The notes under the pieces were generated by a model. The model was given only the letters and a program-made list of their open reading frames with translations, made no database searches and had not been told where the DNA came from. Below, piece by piece: positions 24,142-36,357 of a DNA stretch of 64,000 nucleotides (positions are counted from its first letter, which is position 1; every line of letters begins with the position of its first letter). A program made the position numbers and the translations under genes. The stretch covers positions 9,317,122 through 9,381,121 of the forward strand of contig NC_087377.1 in assembly GCF_963675165.1 (NCBI RefSeq), given 5' to 3'. The DNA is from Halichondria panicea (lineage: Eukaryota; Porifera; Demospongiae; Suberitida; Halichondriidae).

Positions 24142-25896
24142 TCAGAAAAGGTTGATTTGTGGCTTACCAGGACCTCAACAAAGAAGAAAATTGCAGGATC
24201 TGGGTTAAAAATGGTTTCTCTTACTCAAGGTATGTAGCGCGCATGCGCATTACATCCAGGAATAAGGGGTGTGTCTGCAAGTTCACTATTAAATGGCTAC
24301 TAAAATAGCTAGCTTCTTTAGCAGCTCTTTCGGACTCTTGAAGCTAACAAAAAGCTAGCGCCTTAGTGCAAGCCTAACTCATAAGTTGAATAGAAAGTTT
24401 GTGCGAACAGATGATGCTATTATTATATATGAAAGATTCTGAAGAGACTGCAACAGCCTTTAATGATGAGTCAAACTAGCCATAACTCGAGAAAGAATGC
24501 TAATCCATGAATCAAAATCCAAGAGAACGTGGCTAGAAGCCTATAAAAGCTGTTAGTTTTCGTCGCATTGCAACCGTTGAGCAGTTATATAGCTGGAATA
24601 CACACACAGACAGATACACACACACAGTCAGCTTTACCGTATCCCTCGTGCGGCTACGCCACGAGGCATAAAAATTAGATTACTAATGTGGGCGTGTTCT
24701 GAGCTATACTGCGCATGTGCAGCTCAATGAATATCATTGAACTATTTATTGTAAAAAAGACTGCCTATTATTCTTCCGGAATATTTGGAACAGGCCTATT
24801 TGTGTGACACTTGCTAATAACAGCCGAGCTTGCTGGACAATTTGCTCAAGATAAAATGAGAGCATAATTATAGTAACATGCCTTGATAAATTATGTTCAT
24901 TCATTGTATAGAGTAAACAACCGATTATCGAACACGTGCTATTTTTGAACGCTTGTTCTCGAGGATAACGGCTCAGAGCACTAAGCTGAGATAGTACCTA
25001 GGTATAAACAAGGTAAAGCTCTATTCAAGTCCAAACTCACGGGTACTTAGTGTGCACATACCTCGTTCCATGCCTGAGTTATAGGCGTGTTGGAAACTCG
25101 AAGTTGTAGAACAGCAGTATTGAGAAACACCCATTTAGTAGTTGTGTAAACTGCACGATTTAGAGCCTAACCCTAGAATATTATTAACACCATGCACCAA
25201 GTACCAAAAAGAAGCCCAAGTGGCAATTTAATAGATTTGTTGTAGTCTCTACTAAAAAGCAATCCAGTTTATTTATGCCATTGTGTTGTGTGACATTACC
25301 GTAAGCGTTCCAATTATCAGTAGGTTTTACATAGGATTGGCAGTGGGTTTGCCCGTGTTTAGCAATATTTCACTTATTTTGACTCATGTTCAAACTGTTC
25401 TATCTCTGCAGGGAAAGGCCACATCAAGAAACTGAATGGACAGATTTCCAAACGACTACAACCTGGATTACAAAGCGCTTCTTCAGATTTGCGATTGCTT
25501 CCACGAGGCAGATGACCTCTCAGTCTCTATTTCTCTTACCTAGACAATTCTGCCATCTTTAATGACTCAGCAATTGCATTGTGGCCAAATAATAGATAGG
25601 CGTGGCTAAGAAACCGTGCTCCTAAAATCAGTGCAGTGCTTTTCCAGAGCCTGAGGTGTTGCTTTTCTTCACATTGTTCAGCTCTGGCTCCCTTTCTCTG
25701 ACAAGCATGCTATATGCATTGGCTATATATCATGCTCTTAAAATGGCTGTCATTTAATACTGATTCAAAATTCAACATATCAAGCTATAATTATTAGTCC
25801 AGAGATATTCGAGAAGATATCTGATTAGTCCTGTCTTCTCTTCTTGAACTTCTGTACTGCCTCTTGACGTTCCACTTGTATTGAAAAAGAAAGGGA

Positions 25897-26440
25897 ATCC
25901 GACTAGAAAAACATTTGCAATGTGAAAAATTGCTAGGATTGGGCCAGGGGAACCACAAAAAAGCGTGGAAACAAGAAACCCGACGAGAGCATAACTCCAA
26001 TCCGTTACAACGTCATGAACATGTACAATACATAGTATATTAAATAATAGACAGTGTTCCAGATCCATCTACCAGCTTCCATCCACCACATCATTCCATG
26101 CAGGTCACCAGTACGGTCCGTGCATGTTACTACGCATGGATGGACTGTGCATGTGTACCTGTGCTCAACACTGCATGTATTAGGAACATCAATTCATCAC
26201 AAATCATCATGATTATATGCCCGCACATTCCAAAATGTAAAAGGATTGGTCATCACCCCACCAGTAAAAATTGCGTATTTATATTATAATTATTGGCCGG
26301 GAAAACAACCAGTACATGTGAATGACGTTGTAACGGATTGGAGTTATGCTCTCGTCGGATTTCTTGTTTCCACGCTTTTTTGTGGTTCCCCTGGCCAATC
26401 CTAGCAATTTTTCACATTGCAAATGTTTTTCTAGTCGGAT
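25897..26440. repeat. MITE, ATCCGACTAGAAAAAC family, copy 2
   Basis: 544 bp, same arms as 10136-10656 with nearly perfect inverted pairing between its own arms, which suggests a younger copy. Confidence 0.88.
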
Positions 26441-27600
26441 AGAACCAGCCTCGGTTAGGACGCCCATATACTACCATATAAAATCATTTTTTTGTACTAT
26501 AAAAATAATCATTTTTTACTGGTTCTATAATTATAATATAGAACATTTACGGTATGATCCCAAAATAATTTCCTTTCTGGACAAAGCTGGAACTGGGGAA
26601 GCTTTGATATTTCCTGGACTAGATCCGGGCCGTCTGCTGTGGCTCCAGGATCGGAGAGGAGGCCCCACTTGACTTTTTACAGTACCTCTTTTTATGTTTT
26701 GTAGTCTTGGGCACGGCCGGCCAGCTAGCTTCCTTCACTAACCTTCACAAGGCCTCAAAAAGTGCGGCTGAGATCGAGGCTAGGCTTCGGCAAGCAAACT
26801 GCTACATTTAATAGTAAAACCCCTAAGTTTTACATAAGGATTGGCAGTGGATTTGCCTGTGTTAGCAATATTTCACATACATGCAGTTTGACTCATGTTC
26901 AAACTGCTCTATCTTTGCAGGGAAAGGCCACATCTAGGAACTGGCTGAATAGATAGTTTATTTAGCCTTTTCTCTGTTTGTTTTATTATCCATGAACCTT
27001 TTAGTAGTAATACATGTATTGTCATTTTAAAAATTGCACTATTGTAATTGGTTTCTACAGTAGTATTAACCACACACTCATTACAACACACCTGCTATTA
27101 GGTGATTTTCACTGATCATGTGCTAGCGATTGTTATGATAACTACGTAGTAAGACGCTCCCATGAGAAAACATAGCTTTGTGCATTTGCTATTGCAGTGC
27201 GTGGGTGTCGGATACTCCTATTCATGCACTCCTGGTTCTATTGCTAAGCGCCACTGTATTATTAGCGCCAAACTGGAATTTTTTTGTGTGCCATTGGAAA
27301 ATTATTTAGTGGCGTTGTAATTAGTACGCATTTTGTTGTGTTTACAGTTGAAGTTGTATGTGATTACATGCATGCAGTGCCATGCACCATAATTAATATA
27401 GCTGTACTGTATAACATCCTTTTCAGCTTATATAGCTTTATGTCGAAAAAGCTTCCACCGAGGCATCACCACCCGCGGTGCTTTCATTGAGTGTGATATA
27501 GAATGAGAGGTGAAAAGCCAGACCCCCCCCCATAGTGATACCTTTTATACCCCCTCTTAAAAACAAACAAACACTCAGCATGAAAGTCTTGATATGGATG

Positions 27601-27916
27601 AGTGCAAACTTAGCACGAGTAACAAGCAATGGCAAGGCTAATTGCATGAGGCATAGCCGAGTGCTATTAACCTTGCCAGTGCTTGTTACGAGTGATATTA
27701 ATCCCTTATTGCACGAGTAGCCATACTATTGATCGTTAATCGTTTGTGATGCAGACATTTTAGCTGCAGTTTCAGTAAAAAAATTTTTAACCACGGCCGT
27801 TATTCGAATGTGCGGTCGTCAAGGCAGTAATTGCACATCGTTAATGACGACGTGCAATTACTGATACGCGATTAATTACTGTACGAATCACAGTGAATAA
27901 TAGGACAACATGCGAT
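27601..27916. repeat. Interspersed repeat shared with 63096-63390
   Basis: About 315 bp, largely the same at both places (TTGCACGAGTAGCCATACTA, TTCAGTAAAA, CAGTAATTGCAC...GTGCAATTACTG palindrome). No coding capacity. Confidence 0.8.
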
Positions 27917-28465
27917 TATGACACTCACAGTATAGTATAATGCAACCAGCAGTATTTACGGCTCCAATGTAAACATGTGGACAGAACTTGTATACCCACT
28001 TATGTAATTACGCACAACCCAAAAATGAATAATGAAACAACAATTAAAGTTGTGTACAAGACAACGTACGTGCACGTCCTTTTAACACAACTTTGTCATA
28101 GTTTACTCAAGTCAATTTAAATTGCATGCAAATCATTAAAAAGCATAGAACCAGCTACATTAAAAGTCCATGGCATATACCAGTAAACCAGAAAAAGACT
28201 AAATGAAGCCATAATTGATCACATAACAAATAGACTTCAGTGTGTTGGGCCCCGGGACGATAATTATAATTATAAATGACAAAAATAATGATTACAGCCC
28301 ACCTTTTTGTATACCTTCAGTTGTTTTTACCTTCTTGAAAGGCAGAGTTGCTGCGCGCTCCAAAATGATTTCTTCAGCTCAATACCCACAATTATACTGC
28401 AGTTAGCAACTGGGAAGTTATTTTACAGCTAGTGGGCGTGTCCGGAAGCAAATACACAATGTAGC

Positions 28466-30640
28466 TGATTTTTTTATTTTTTTATTTTATTTTTTTTTAT
28501 GAAAGATTTAGCTGCAAGGATACACAAATAGCTAAAAAGCTAGGGTGAAGTGAGTCCTATAACATACGTTTTAATAGTTACAACATGTCAACTAGATGTG
28601 AATACAGATGTGACTTAAATGAACTTATACTAGTACAGTCTACTAAAGTAAAGTCCTTGTGGCTAACCAGTCTATTCCATATTGTGATTGCATGCGGAAA
28701 AAATGAGAATTTGTAAAAGGATGTTCTACATTTGTAGGGGACCAGAGTAAAACAGTTAACAGTTCTACTACTGTATGTCATATTTCTCTTGGTTGCTGGG
28801 TTGTTTGGGAAGTCAGTTAGATTGTGTAGTATTTTGAAAAGATGGCATAGCACCGCAGCAAGGCGCCTCAGCTGCAGAGAAGGAAGCCTGGTCAAGGTGA
28901 GCAATTCTTCACTTTTCAAATTCCATTTCTTCAGACAGACTCTCATAGCAAATCTCTGGACTTTTTCTAAATTGTTTATTTCACACTTGAGAAATGGGTT
29001 CCATACAGAGGATGCGTATTCCAGATGTGGTCTCACGAACGATGTATACAACTTTAACAGTGTTGTTGGAGAAGAATTCCCAGAGAACCTGCGATGTAGG
29101 AGACCTATCAACTTCCTTGTTTTATTACAAATCGTATTGATGTGAGTGTGCCAGCTCAAGTCAGCCGATATGGTAATTCCTAAATACTTGTAGTTAGAAA
29201 CCTGCTGCAGTACATAATCATTTAGAAGTAGAGTTGGAGCCTTCAATGAGCGCGATGTTTTCTTAGAAACGGACATAAACTTACACTTGCCAAGATTAAA
29301 TTCTAATAATTTAGTGTTCAAAAAATTTGAGGCTTTAGAAATGTCCTTTTGAAGATTCACGTAGTCATTAGTAGATCGATGTTATAACTCTGTATAAGGC
29401 CATGTCATCAGCAAACATATTTAGCTTACTGTCTTGAGAAATAACATCTGTGACTTGGTTTATGTACGTAATGAACAATAGTGGACCCAAAACCGAACCT
29501 TGGGGCACACCTGAGAGAACATGTAAGCTGTCTGAGTTACTGCCATCAATACCCACAAACTGTTTCCTCTCCAGTAAGTAGCTATGCACCCAGTTTAGTA
29601 AATATTTGTTAAAATTAAGTGACTGTAGATGTTTCAGAAGATTGACATGGGGGACAGTATCGAATGCCTTTTTGATATCAAAGAAAACTATGCATACTTC
29701 TTGACCTTGATCCAGGGCTCTACTCCAGTCTTCTATCACCTGTATTAGGGCTGAGATAGATGAGCGCGATGACATGAAGCCCCACTGCCTTGGAGATATA
29801 GGTGCCTGGTCGCACAGGTGTTCCTGACAAAGAGACTTAACGTGTTTCTCTAAAATTTTGCTTATTGTAGGAAGTATCGAAATTGGTCTATAGTTACTAA
29901 CATGAGCGGGGTTGCCTCCCTTCAGTACAGGAACAACTCTAGCCATCTTTCAGGCTGCCGGAAAACATCCAGTCGAGATAGAGGAATTGAAAAGAAACGT
30001 GAGTGGGGCACTAATACTTGCAGCAGTGCTCTTTAGCATCTTAGCAGCTATGCCATCACATCCCATAGATTTTCCAATTACAAGTTTGGTAAGGTCTTTA
30101 AATACTTCCTCTTCAGTGCACAGTAACTCTTCAGGACACACAGAAGGGATCAGGTTGCCAAAGTGCTCCATGGAGATGTTAGCCTGTAAGGGAGGGCAAT
30201 TACAATTGTAACAAGAGTGGAAGAATTTATTAAAAGCTTCAGCTTTGCAAGTTGCTTGGTCTATAGTTGTGCCACTCTCTTCAAGGATAGGAATAGAACA
30301 AGTTCTCCCATTTAGGGTTTTCACAGTCTTCCAGAATACTTTTTTATCCTTGGTATTCAATTGGGAGAAAAATTTGTTCTTGCTTTTCCTAATCATTGCC
30401 ATGCACCACACTATTTCTCTGAACTCTGTAGTTCTCCTTATCCCTATGACAGTTAGACGATTTAGCTCTGTGAAAGTAAGTGTTCCTCCTAGTTATTCCT
30501 TTAATAATTTCTCTATTGATCCATGGGGTTTTACTTTTCACCTTGATAGTTCTACATGCAATACTGACACATGGAATACTGATTGTGAGTAGCTGCCTGC
30601 ATGTATTGTAGAGCTGTGTAGCATAGACCCAGACCACTGT
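28466..30640 (-). mobile_element. Degenerate 5'-truncated non-LTR retrotransposon (LINE)
   Basis: Minus-strand reverse transcriptase with YRPISILPTISKILEK, FDIKKAFDTVPH, SGVPQGSVLGPLLF, FADDMALY and the C-terminal YKYLGITISADLSWH block, as in CR1/jockey-type LINEs. The frame is broken at least three times: a frameshift near 30400, a TGA at 29952-29950 where the family has a conserved Trp before the VVPVLKGG segment, and a frameshift near 29365. The endonuclease part is absent. An A/T-rich tail on the coding strand (28501-28468) marks the 3' end. Confidence 0.9.
28578..30637 (-). pseudogene. Broken LINE ORF2 (reverse transcriptase)
   Basis: Four overlapping or abutting frames (30637-30389, 30411-29950, 29946-29368, 29360-28578) make one protein equivalent when compared with ORF2 of related LINEs, covering the linker, fingers-palm, thumb and C-terminal region. 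The catalytic FADD aspartates survive, but the breaks rule out a functional enzyme. Confidence 0.85.
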
Positions 30641-30822
30641 TAGAAGCTGTTCAAAGCTCAGAATTAGGTGTGTACAGAAGTTTATTTTGTAGTATAATTA
30701 TGTTTGAAATTAGGGGTTATAGAGTAAACACCGATTATCGAACACGTGCTATTTTCGAACGCTTGTTCTCGAGGACAGCGGCTCAAAGCACTAAGCTGAT
30801 AGAAAACTTTATTCAACTTGAA

Positions 30823-30898
30823 GTAAGCTTATCAAAATGCCATTCCTGTGAACATGATTAGTAAGCTTATCAAAATGCCATTCCTGTGAACATGATTA
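30823..30898. repeat. 38-bp tandem duplication
   Basis: AGTAAGCTTATCAAAATGCC through GAACATGATT occurs twice head to tail beside the 5' end of the LINE. Confidence 0.9.
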
Positions 30899-31559
30899 GA
30901 ATTATTTGTTTTAAAATTTTTATTTGTCGTTGCAGTTGTGTGTTTCACATGTCTCCAGACTCTTAGATCACCTTCTTCTGCTGTGCTAACGTATTGAGGA
31001 ACTGTTGTTGGTAAAATGTTGTCACCAGATATACAACAAGGGTGCTGGTGTCACCAGCAACCGTGTACTGAATATGATCCAGGCAAATTTTCTGGTGATG
31101 TCTTAGCTTGAATCTAATAGATTGCATGTACATGGTGTATGCCAAAGTTATTGCTTCGATTATTGATCGTTTGCATGGTCTACATTCTAAAAACTCTCTC
31201 CACTTAGCGGGGGGGGGGGGTAGCGGGTGTGAAGGTGATGTGTTCGTGAGTTGAGTTTAAAGCATGCCCTTTTCCCCACTGTAAATCCCTTTTTGAGACA
31301 ATTAAGTGGATATTTCTGTATGTCTGCCAGATGGTGTGGGATAGCTTCTGTTTCTATCATAAACTATAAACAGTGGTGCCATACATTTCAAAGCTGTAAC
31401 TCGTAAGGTCCAGTTTGAGCATCTAACCCCAGTCATGGAAGACAAGCTGCTCCCAAAATGTCGATGTGCTGTCTAGTTCTGCCATTCTCGTCACAAACTC
31501 TCTAAATTTTGAGTAATCCACATGTTCTTGTCCATCATGCAGGTATCATCTCAGATAAA

Positions 31560-32190
31560 GTTAGAATGAGCAGTGGATCTGTTGTAGCATCGATTGTCCT
31601 TGATTAAGGTCAGGCATGCTATTCTGCTCAGTTTTATTTTCAATGAATGCATTCAACATAGTATGGTAGATAGCTTGCCAAGCCTAGAGGAGAAAGTTGT
31701 TCGTTCTCTTGAAATTACCGCATTTTTCTAACGCTGTAAGGGTTTCTCCTCTGAATCCACTGTTTAGGGCGATCTCCTTATAATTAAGTCCAGCATGATA
31801 GTATATCTTTGAAGTTTAACATGGTGTGCCAATCTCCTGGAAAAATTAATAGCTTGTTTAAAGAATCTCCATATAGTCTTTTCACGTTCATTAAATGCTC
31901 GTAAGTTTTTCCATCACCTGTTAGCAACATGTAGCCACTTTGCTCAGATGTATACATCATAACTGTGTAGTAGCAATTCTGCCACGTACCTCATTGTTTC
32001 AGCTGAGTCTGGATGTTCATCTACTAGTTCCATGTAGTAAATATCGGAAGGGTTTATTTCATGTCCGCCAATGGCATACAGTGGTTTAAATTCAGCAAAA
32101 TTGGTGTCACATGGCATCACTTGCTTAGCAAACATATAATTTATGAATAAATCTTATTTTCTAGTTTTTCTCTCTCCTTGCACTCATCAT
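31560..32190 (-). pseudogene. Multicopy gene family copy, 3' part (GDGKTY / FPGDWH protein)
   Basis: From the Gypsy junction leftwards the minus strand reads ECKEREKLENK, then in shifted frames [67 protein letters not shown] and [21 protein letters not shown] recognise these motifs as a repeated, poorly described protein family in sponge and cnidarian genomes, perhaps related to DUF6589-type proteins; the name is uncertain. Frameshifts and an in-frame TAG after NNFLL make it a pseudogene. Confidence 0.6.
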
Positions 32191-32421
32191 TGAGATAACT
32201 TCAATAATTCATTATATCAGAACTCTGATACATACATAATAAACAGGCTATTTATACAAAAACAATACTAGAACACTAGTACAGAAATGACTAAATAAGA
32301 ACATGAAACCACTAGAACTAACACAACACAGTATTTACGGAATCACAGGTTTACAGTACAGTATTTACGGAATCACAGTCTTTATATCTTAATGTTAGTT
32401 CCATGTCGTAAGGATACCACA
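32191..32421 (-). repeat. 3' LTR of the Gypsy element
   Basis: 231 bp, about the same sequence as 36116-36357 apart from scattered differences and the absence of a 14-bp-scale segment near AAGAACCTTCTAG. Each LTR contains two copies of CAGTATTTACGGAATCACAG. Confidence 0.92.
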
Positions 32422-32433
32422 TTTCCTCCCCTA

Positions 32434-33720
32434 TTAAATGTTAGTGTACCCACCATATCGATCAGGCCTGTTGCAATTTCTTTGCGGATATTGTCGAGCT
32501 GTTAATGCACCAGTCGAGGGTGACTCATCAGGTGGGGTCAGAGACGGATCAGTTGACTGATCAGGGGAAACTTCAAAATCTTGCAAATTGTTGTGAGCTG
32601 CCGTATCGTCGAAATTGTTTGGATTTGTTATATCGTCTTGTGACGACTCGGTGGTGGAAAGAGAATGAGTTCTATCACGTATGTGGTCGAGATGTCGCCG
32701 TAGTATCCTGCCATCACCAATTTCCACTTTGTAAGATACTGGTCCTGTCTGTTGTACAATGCTTCCTGGAAGCTATGTACCATTTGTTCGGAAATCTTTG
32801 AGCATTACTTGTTGACCAACAGAGAACGTCCTCGGTTTAGCATGTTTGTCATGTTGCTGTTTCTGTTTCTGTTTCATCTGCTTGTCAGATACCTTTCTCT
32901 CTGTGTTTGGTTTGAGGAGATCGAATCGTGTACGTATTTTTCTTTGAAGGAACAGTTCACTCGGTGAGACGTTAGTGGTAGCATGTGGAGTTGAGCGGTA
33001 TGACAGTAAAAACTGAGCCAATCTTGTTTTCAAACTCAGTCCTTCTCTCTCTCCAGCTTTCATGGCTCTTTTGAATGTTTGTACAAATCGTTCAGCTTGG
33101 CCGTTCGTGGAGGGATGGTATGGAGCACTTCGTATGTGTCTTATGCCATTGGCTTGGACAAAATCGCTAAATTCTTGGGATGTGAATTGTGCACCATTGT
33201 CGGAAACAATCTGTTCTGGTAGTCCATACCGAGCAAATAGTGCTTGCAGTGCCTCGATTGTGTTTTGAGACGTGGTGAAAGACATCTGAATCACTATGGC
33301 CACTTGGAATGGGCGTCTACAACCCCTAGAAACATTTTGTTCAAGAATGGACCAGCGTAGTCAATATGGATCCTTTTCCATGGGCTGTTTGGCCAAACCC
33401 AAGGATGGAGTGGTGCTACTGCAGGTTTAGAGGCTTGTTCCTGGCACGATAGGCACGCTTTTGTTTGGTTTTCGATGTCTTTATCGAGTCCATTCCAGCA
33501 CACGTAACTGCGGGCAATAGCCTTCATTCAGGACATTCCATTGGAGAGCACGAAGGGTCTTTATATACATGCAGGTTCTGTGGAATGATTGTGCGAATTC
33601 CCCACATCAAGCAACCACTTTCAATGCCAATTTCAAGACGGCGGTTGAAATATGGTTGTAGATCCGGTGTCACTTTCTGTGGCCATCCTGATTTGACATA
33701 CTTTAACACCTTGCTTTAGG
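32434..33720 (-). pseudogene. Gypsy integrase fragments
   Basis: Pieces include CLSCQEQ of the zinc region, HIDYAGPF (first catalytic Asp), IVSDNGAQFTSQEF (second Asp) and APYHPSTNGQAERFVQTFK (Glu), then a C-terminal region ending in an acidic, Ser/Thr/Pro-rich tail (32434-32727). Frame breaks at about 33530, 33300 and 32760 separate them. Confidence 0.88.
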
Positions 33721-33759
33721 TTGGGTCACGTCGGGTAGCCGTCTGCACCTGCTGAGATG

Positions 33760-34139
33760 TTACAGGAAGAGCTTCGATTTGAGCCACATTGAAAGTGTGA
33801 ATAGCATTAATGTCAGCCGTTTCGTACGAATCTTGTACTGGCAAGGTGATAATGCATCAGCATTGCTGTGTGCTTGAGTGGGCTTGAATTGGATATTGTA
33901 GTCATAACCTGAGAGAAAAATTGCCCAACGTTGGAGACGAGCAGCTGCTAGGGACGGTATTCCTTTCTTTGGGCCAAATATAGCTGTCAGAGGTTTGTGA
34001 TCAGTGATTAACGTGAATTTTCTGCCATACAAATACTGGTGAAACTTCTTGGTACCAAATACCAATGCCAGTGCTTCTTTCTCAAGTTGAGCATAGTTTT
34101 GTTCGCTTGTCGTTAGCGTGCGTGAAGCAAAACAGATTG
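33760..34139 (-). pseudogene. Gypsy RNase H fragment
   Basis: It carries EKEALALVFGTKKFHQYL, LITDHKPLTAIFG and LQRWAIFLSGYDYNI, the RNase H pattern of Gypsy pol. The first strand (DASAYGIGAV) lies beyond the inserted solo LTR at about 34500. Confidence 0.85.
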
Positions 34140-34144
34140 GTCTC

Positions 34145-34463
34145 TGTAATGACTTTGCTAGTTAGTTATTCACTTAGTCATTTCCTGTTCTTAATGTTTC
34201 CTGTGTTGTAATGTTTACTGTTTAATTGTACATGCGCATGAGTTCTTATTACTAGTTAACACTTCTTTTGTATATTGCTTTGTGCTCTAGCCCGGCGGCC
34301 TGCTCCTAGCGGCGCCCTTTGTGTATGGGAGCCTCTGCTCCACTGTCTTTGTTGTCTTAGTATTTACCGTCTATGTTTTGTGCATACAGTTAGTTGATCC
34401 ATGGTTGAATGTTTTAAATCTTATCTTGAACTGCCGCACGCTGCTCGGTGCACGAACTCAACA
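34145..34463. mobile_element. Solo LTR nested in the Gypsy RNase H region
   Basis: A 319-bp insert beginning TGTAATGACTTTG and ending ACTCAACA interrupts RNase H between the segments GAER and PICFASRTL. GTCTC is duplicated on both sides (34140-34144 and 34464-34468). TG...CA ends with a 5-bp duplication and no coding sequence fit a solo LTR from a different family. Confidence 0.8.
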
Positions 34464-34468
34464 GTCTC

Positions 34469-35681
34469 TCAGCCCCGTCGGTAGTACATGAGAAATAACG
34501 GCTCCAATGCCGTAGGCTGACGCGTCCGTTTGCTTCTGTAAAAGCTTTCCTGACATTCCTGTGTCCATTCCCACTTATGACTCGCTTGCAGAAGTTGGTT
34601 GATTGGGTAAAGGATGCTAGAGAGATTCTTGATGAACTTTCTGTAGTAGTTCAGCAACCCGAGGAAGGAGCGAAGTTCTTGAACATTCTTTGGTTCTGGA
34701 GCCTGTGCGATAACATCAACTTTACTTGGAAGAGCTTGGATTCCCTCTTTGCTGATCTGATGACCAAGATATTCTACCGACTTGGCCAAAAAGATACATT
34801 TCTCCTTCTTCAATCGCAACCCGTGTTCACGGGTTGCGATATTCCAAAGACTGATGGACACCATCCTACACTTTTTTTAAAGTTTTAGGACTTGCTCCAG
34901 ATTGTGTAGGTGCATGGTCTTCTTCATCCACTCCTGTTATCAACAGATCGTCTAAGTAGCAGATAACGTGAGGCACTCCACGTAGGATGGTGTCCATCAG
35001 TCTTTGGAATATTGCTGGGGCTGACGCCACGCCAAAAGGAAGTCGGTTGAACTGGTATAACCCTTGATGGGTGTTGATAGTCATGTATTTGGTAGAGTCC
35101 TTATCGAGTTCGACCTATAGATACGCTTGTGACAAATCAAGCTTAGTGAAAAGGGAGCCATTTGCTATTGTTGCGAATAGATCTTCGGGTTTAGGCAAGG
35201 GGTACTGATCAACTTCAAGGTCTTGGTTGATAGTCACTTTATAGTCGCCGCAGAGTCGAACACGTCCGTCTTTCTTGGAACTGCGACCAACGGTGCTGCC
35301 CAGTCACTGCTAGGTATTTTCTGGATGATACCTTGTTGCTCCATGCGGTCCAATTCATCTCCAATAGCCTCTTTGGTTGCATAAGGAACAGGACGTGGTT
35401 TGAGAGTAGCATCTGGCCGTACTCTGAGAGTGGCTTTGTGTGCATGAGGTCACAGTACCTAACTCGTCCTTGAACAATGAATCGTATTCGTGTAACAAAT
35501 TCTTTAGTGTACCTGCAGGGGGAGATTTGACAGTTGCAATACATTTCCAGTCCAACTGGAGGTACTTCAGCCAATTGCGTCCAAAAAGACTTGGTCCACT
35601 TCCAGCAACCACCACCAGCACCAGCCGAGCCACCTGTTCTCCATAATTAACACACACATTAATCTGACCCGTTACCATCAT
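34469..35681 (-). pseudogene. Gypsy reverse transcriptase fragments
   Basis: Pieces in different frames include FNRLPFGVASAPAIFQRLMD, CYLDDLLITG with the catalytic YxDD-type box, VEYLGHQISKEGI and LRSFLGLLNYYRKFI, all standard Gypsy RT and connection motifs. Frame changes near 35000, 34865 and 34500 make it non-functional. Confidence 0.88.
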
Positions 35682-35739
35682 AGCCTCATCTGTATAAAAT
35701 TATGTCTTTAGCAAAATATTGGACTTACGCAGCTTGAAT

Positions 35740-36078
35740 TTAGAGAAACTTGGCCTTTCTGGTGGCCTCAGAGATAATAGATATTGCAGCTCCGGTATCG
35801 ATTTCCATCTTGAGTGGAGTATCCTCGATCTTGACTGTAACTGTGATCGGCTGTGTAGAAGGCTCGGTCAATCGGTATAGGTGGTAAGTGTCAGCTTCAA
35901 GCAAGTCACATAGAAGACTGTAGGTCGTTGCACCAATGGAGCTGAGGAGAATAGGTACTTGCTTATCATCAGGGACTGTATTCGCCATGAAGTAGAGGTC
36001 TACCTGATCCAGGTAGGTCTTGATAGACTCTTGGTCTGGTCTGTAATTGTTGAGAGTTCCATAGTGTGTGGCTGCCAT
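35740..36078 (-). pseudogene. Gypsy gag start fused to protease
   Basis: The frame opens with MAATHYGTLNNYRPDQ, a gag N terminus, and after about 60 residues jumps into a protease segment with the catalytic MEIDTGAAISII. The capsid C-terminal part and the nucleocapsid zinc knuckles are missing, so this is an internal deletion. A stop follows. Confidence 0.75.
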
Positions 36079-36115
36079 TGCTGTAGGCTACTTGATCCAC
36101 AATCCTCGTCGCCAG

Positions 36116-36357
36116 TGAGATAACTTCAATAATTCCTTAAATCAGAACTCTGATACATACAAAATACACAGGCTATTTATACAAAACAATACTAGAAAGA
36201 ACCTTCTAGAACACTAGTACAGAAATGACTAAATAAGAACATGAAACCACTAGAACTAACACAACACAGTATTTACGGAATCACAGGTTTACAGTACAGT
36301 ATTTACGGAATCACAGTCTTTATCTTAATGTTAGTTCCATGTGGTAAGGATACCACA
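36116..36357 (-). repeat. 5' LTR of the Gypsy element
   Basis: 242 bp, transcribed leftwards. The internal duplicated CAGTATTTACGGAATCACAG motif could be a promoter or enhancer repeat, by analogy with other LTRs (inference). Confidence 0.92.

Larger units (their letters stand above)
22683..28465. other. Intergenic repeats upstream of gene A
   Basis: Contains MITEs (23922-24141, 25897-26440), the 24240-24670 repeat, fragments of the TAGGTTTTACATAGGATTGG family (25310-25470, 26820-26960; also 11530-11790 and 39000-39140) and the 27601 repeat. No promoter element for gene A could be singled out. Confidence 0.6.
32191..36357 (-). mobile_element. Gypsy-type LTR retrotransposon, 4.2 kb, defective
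   Basis: Two LTRs (32191-32421 and 36116-36357) with TG...CA ends enclose minus-strand protease, reverse transcriptase, RNase H and integrase remnants in Gypsy order. A 5-bp duplication ATCAT flanks the element (32186-32190 and 36358-36362). Just inside the 5' LTR is TGGCGACGAGGAT, a plausible primer-binding site; just before the 3' LTR is a purine tract (AGGGGAGGAAA on the coding strand). Gag is nearly gone, pol has frameshifts, and a solo LTR interrupts RNase H. Confidence 0.93.
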
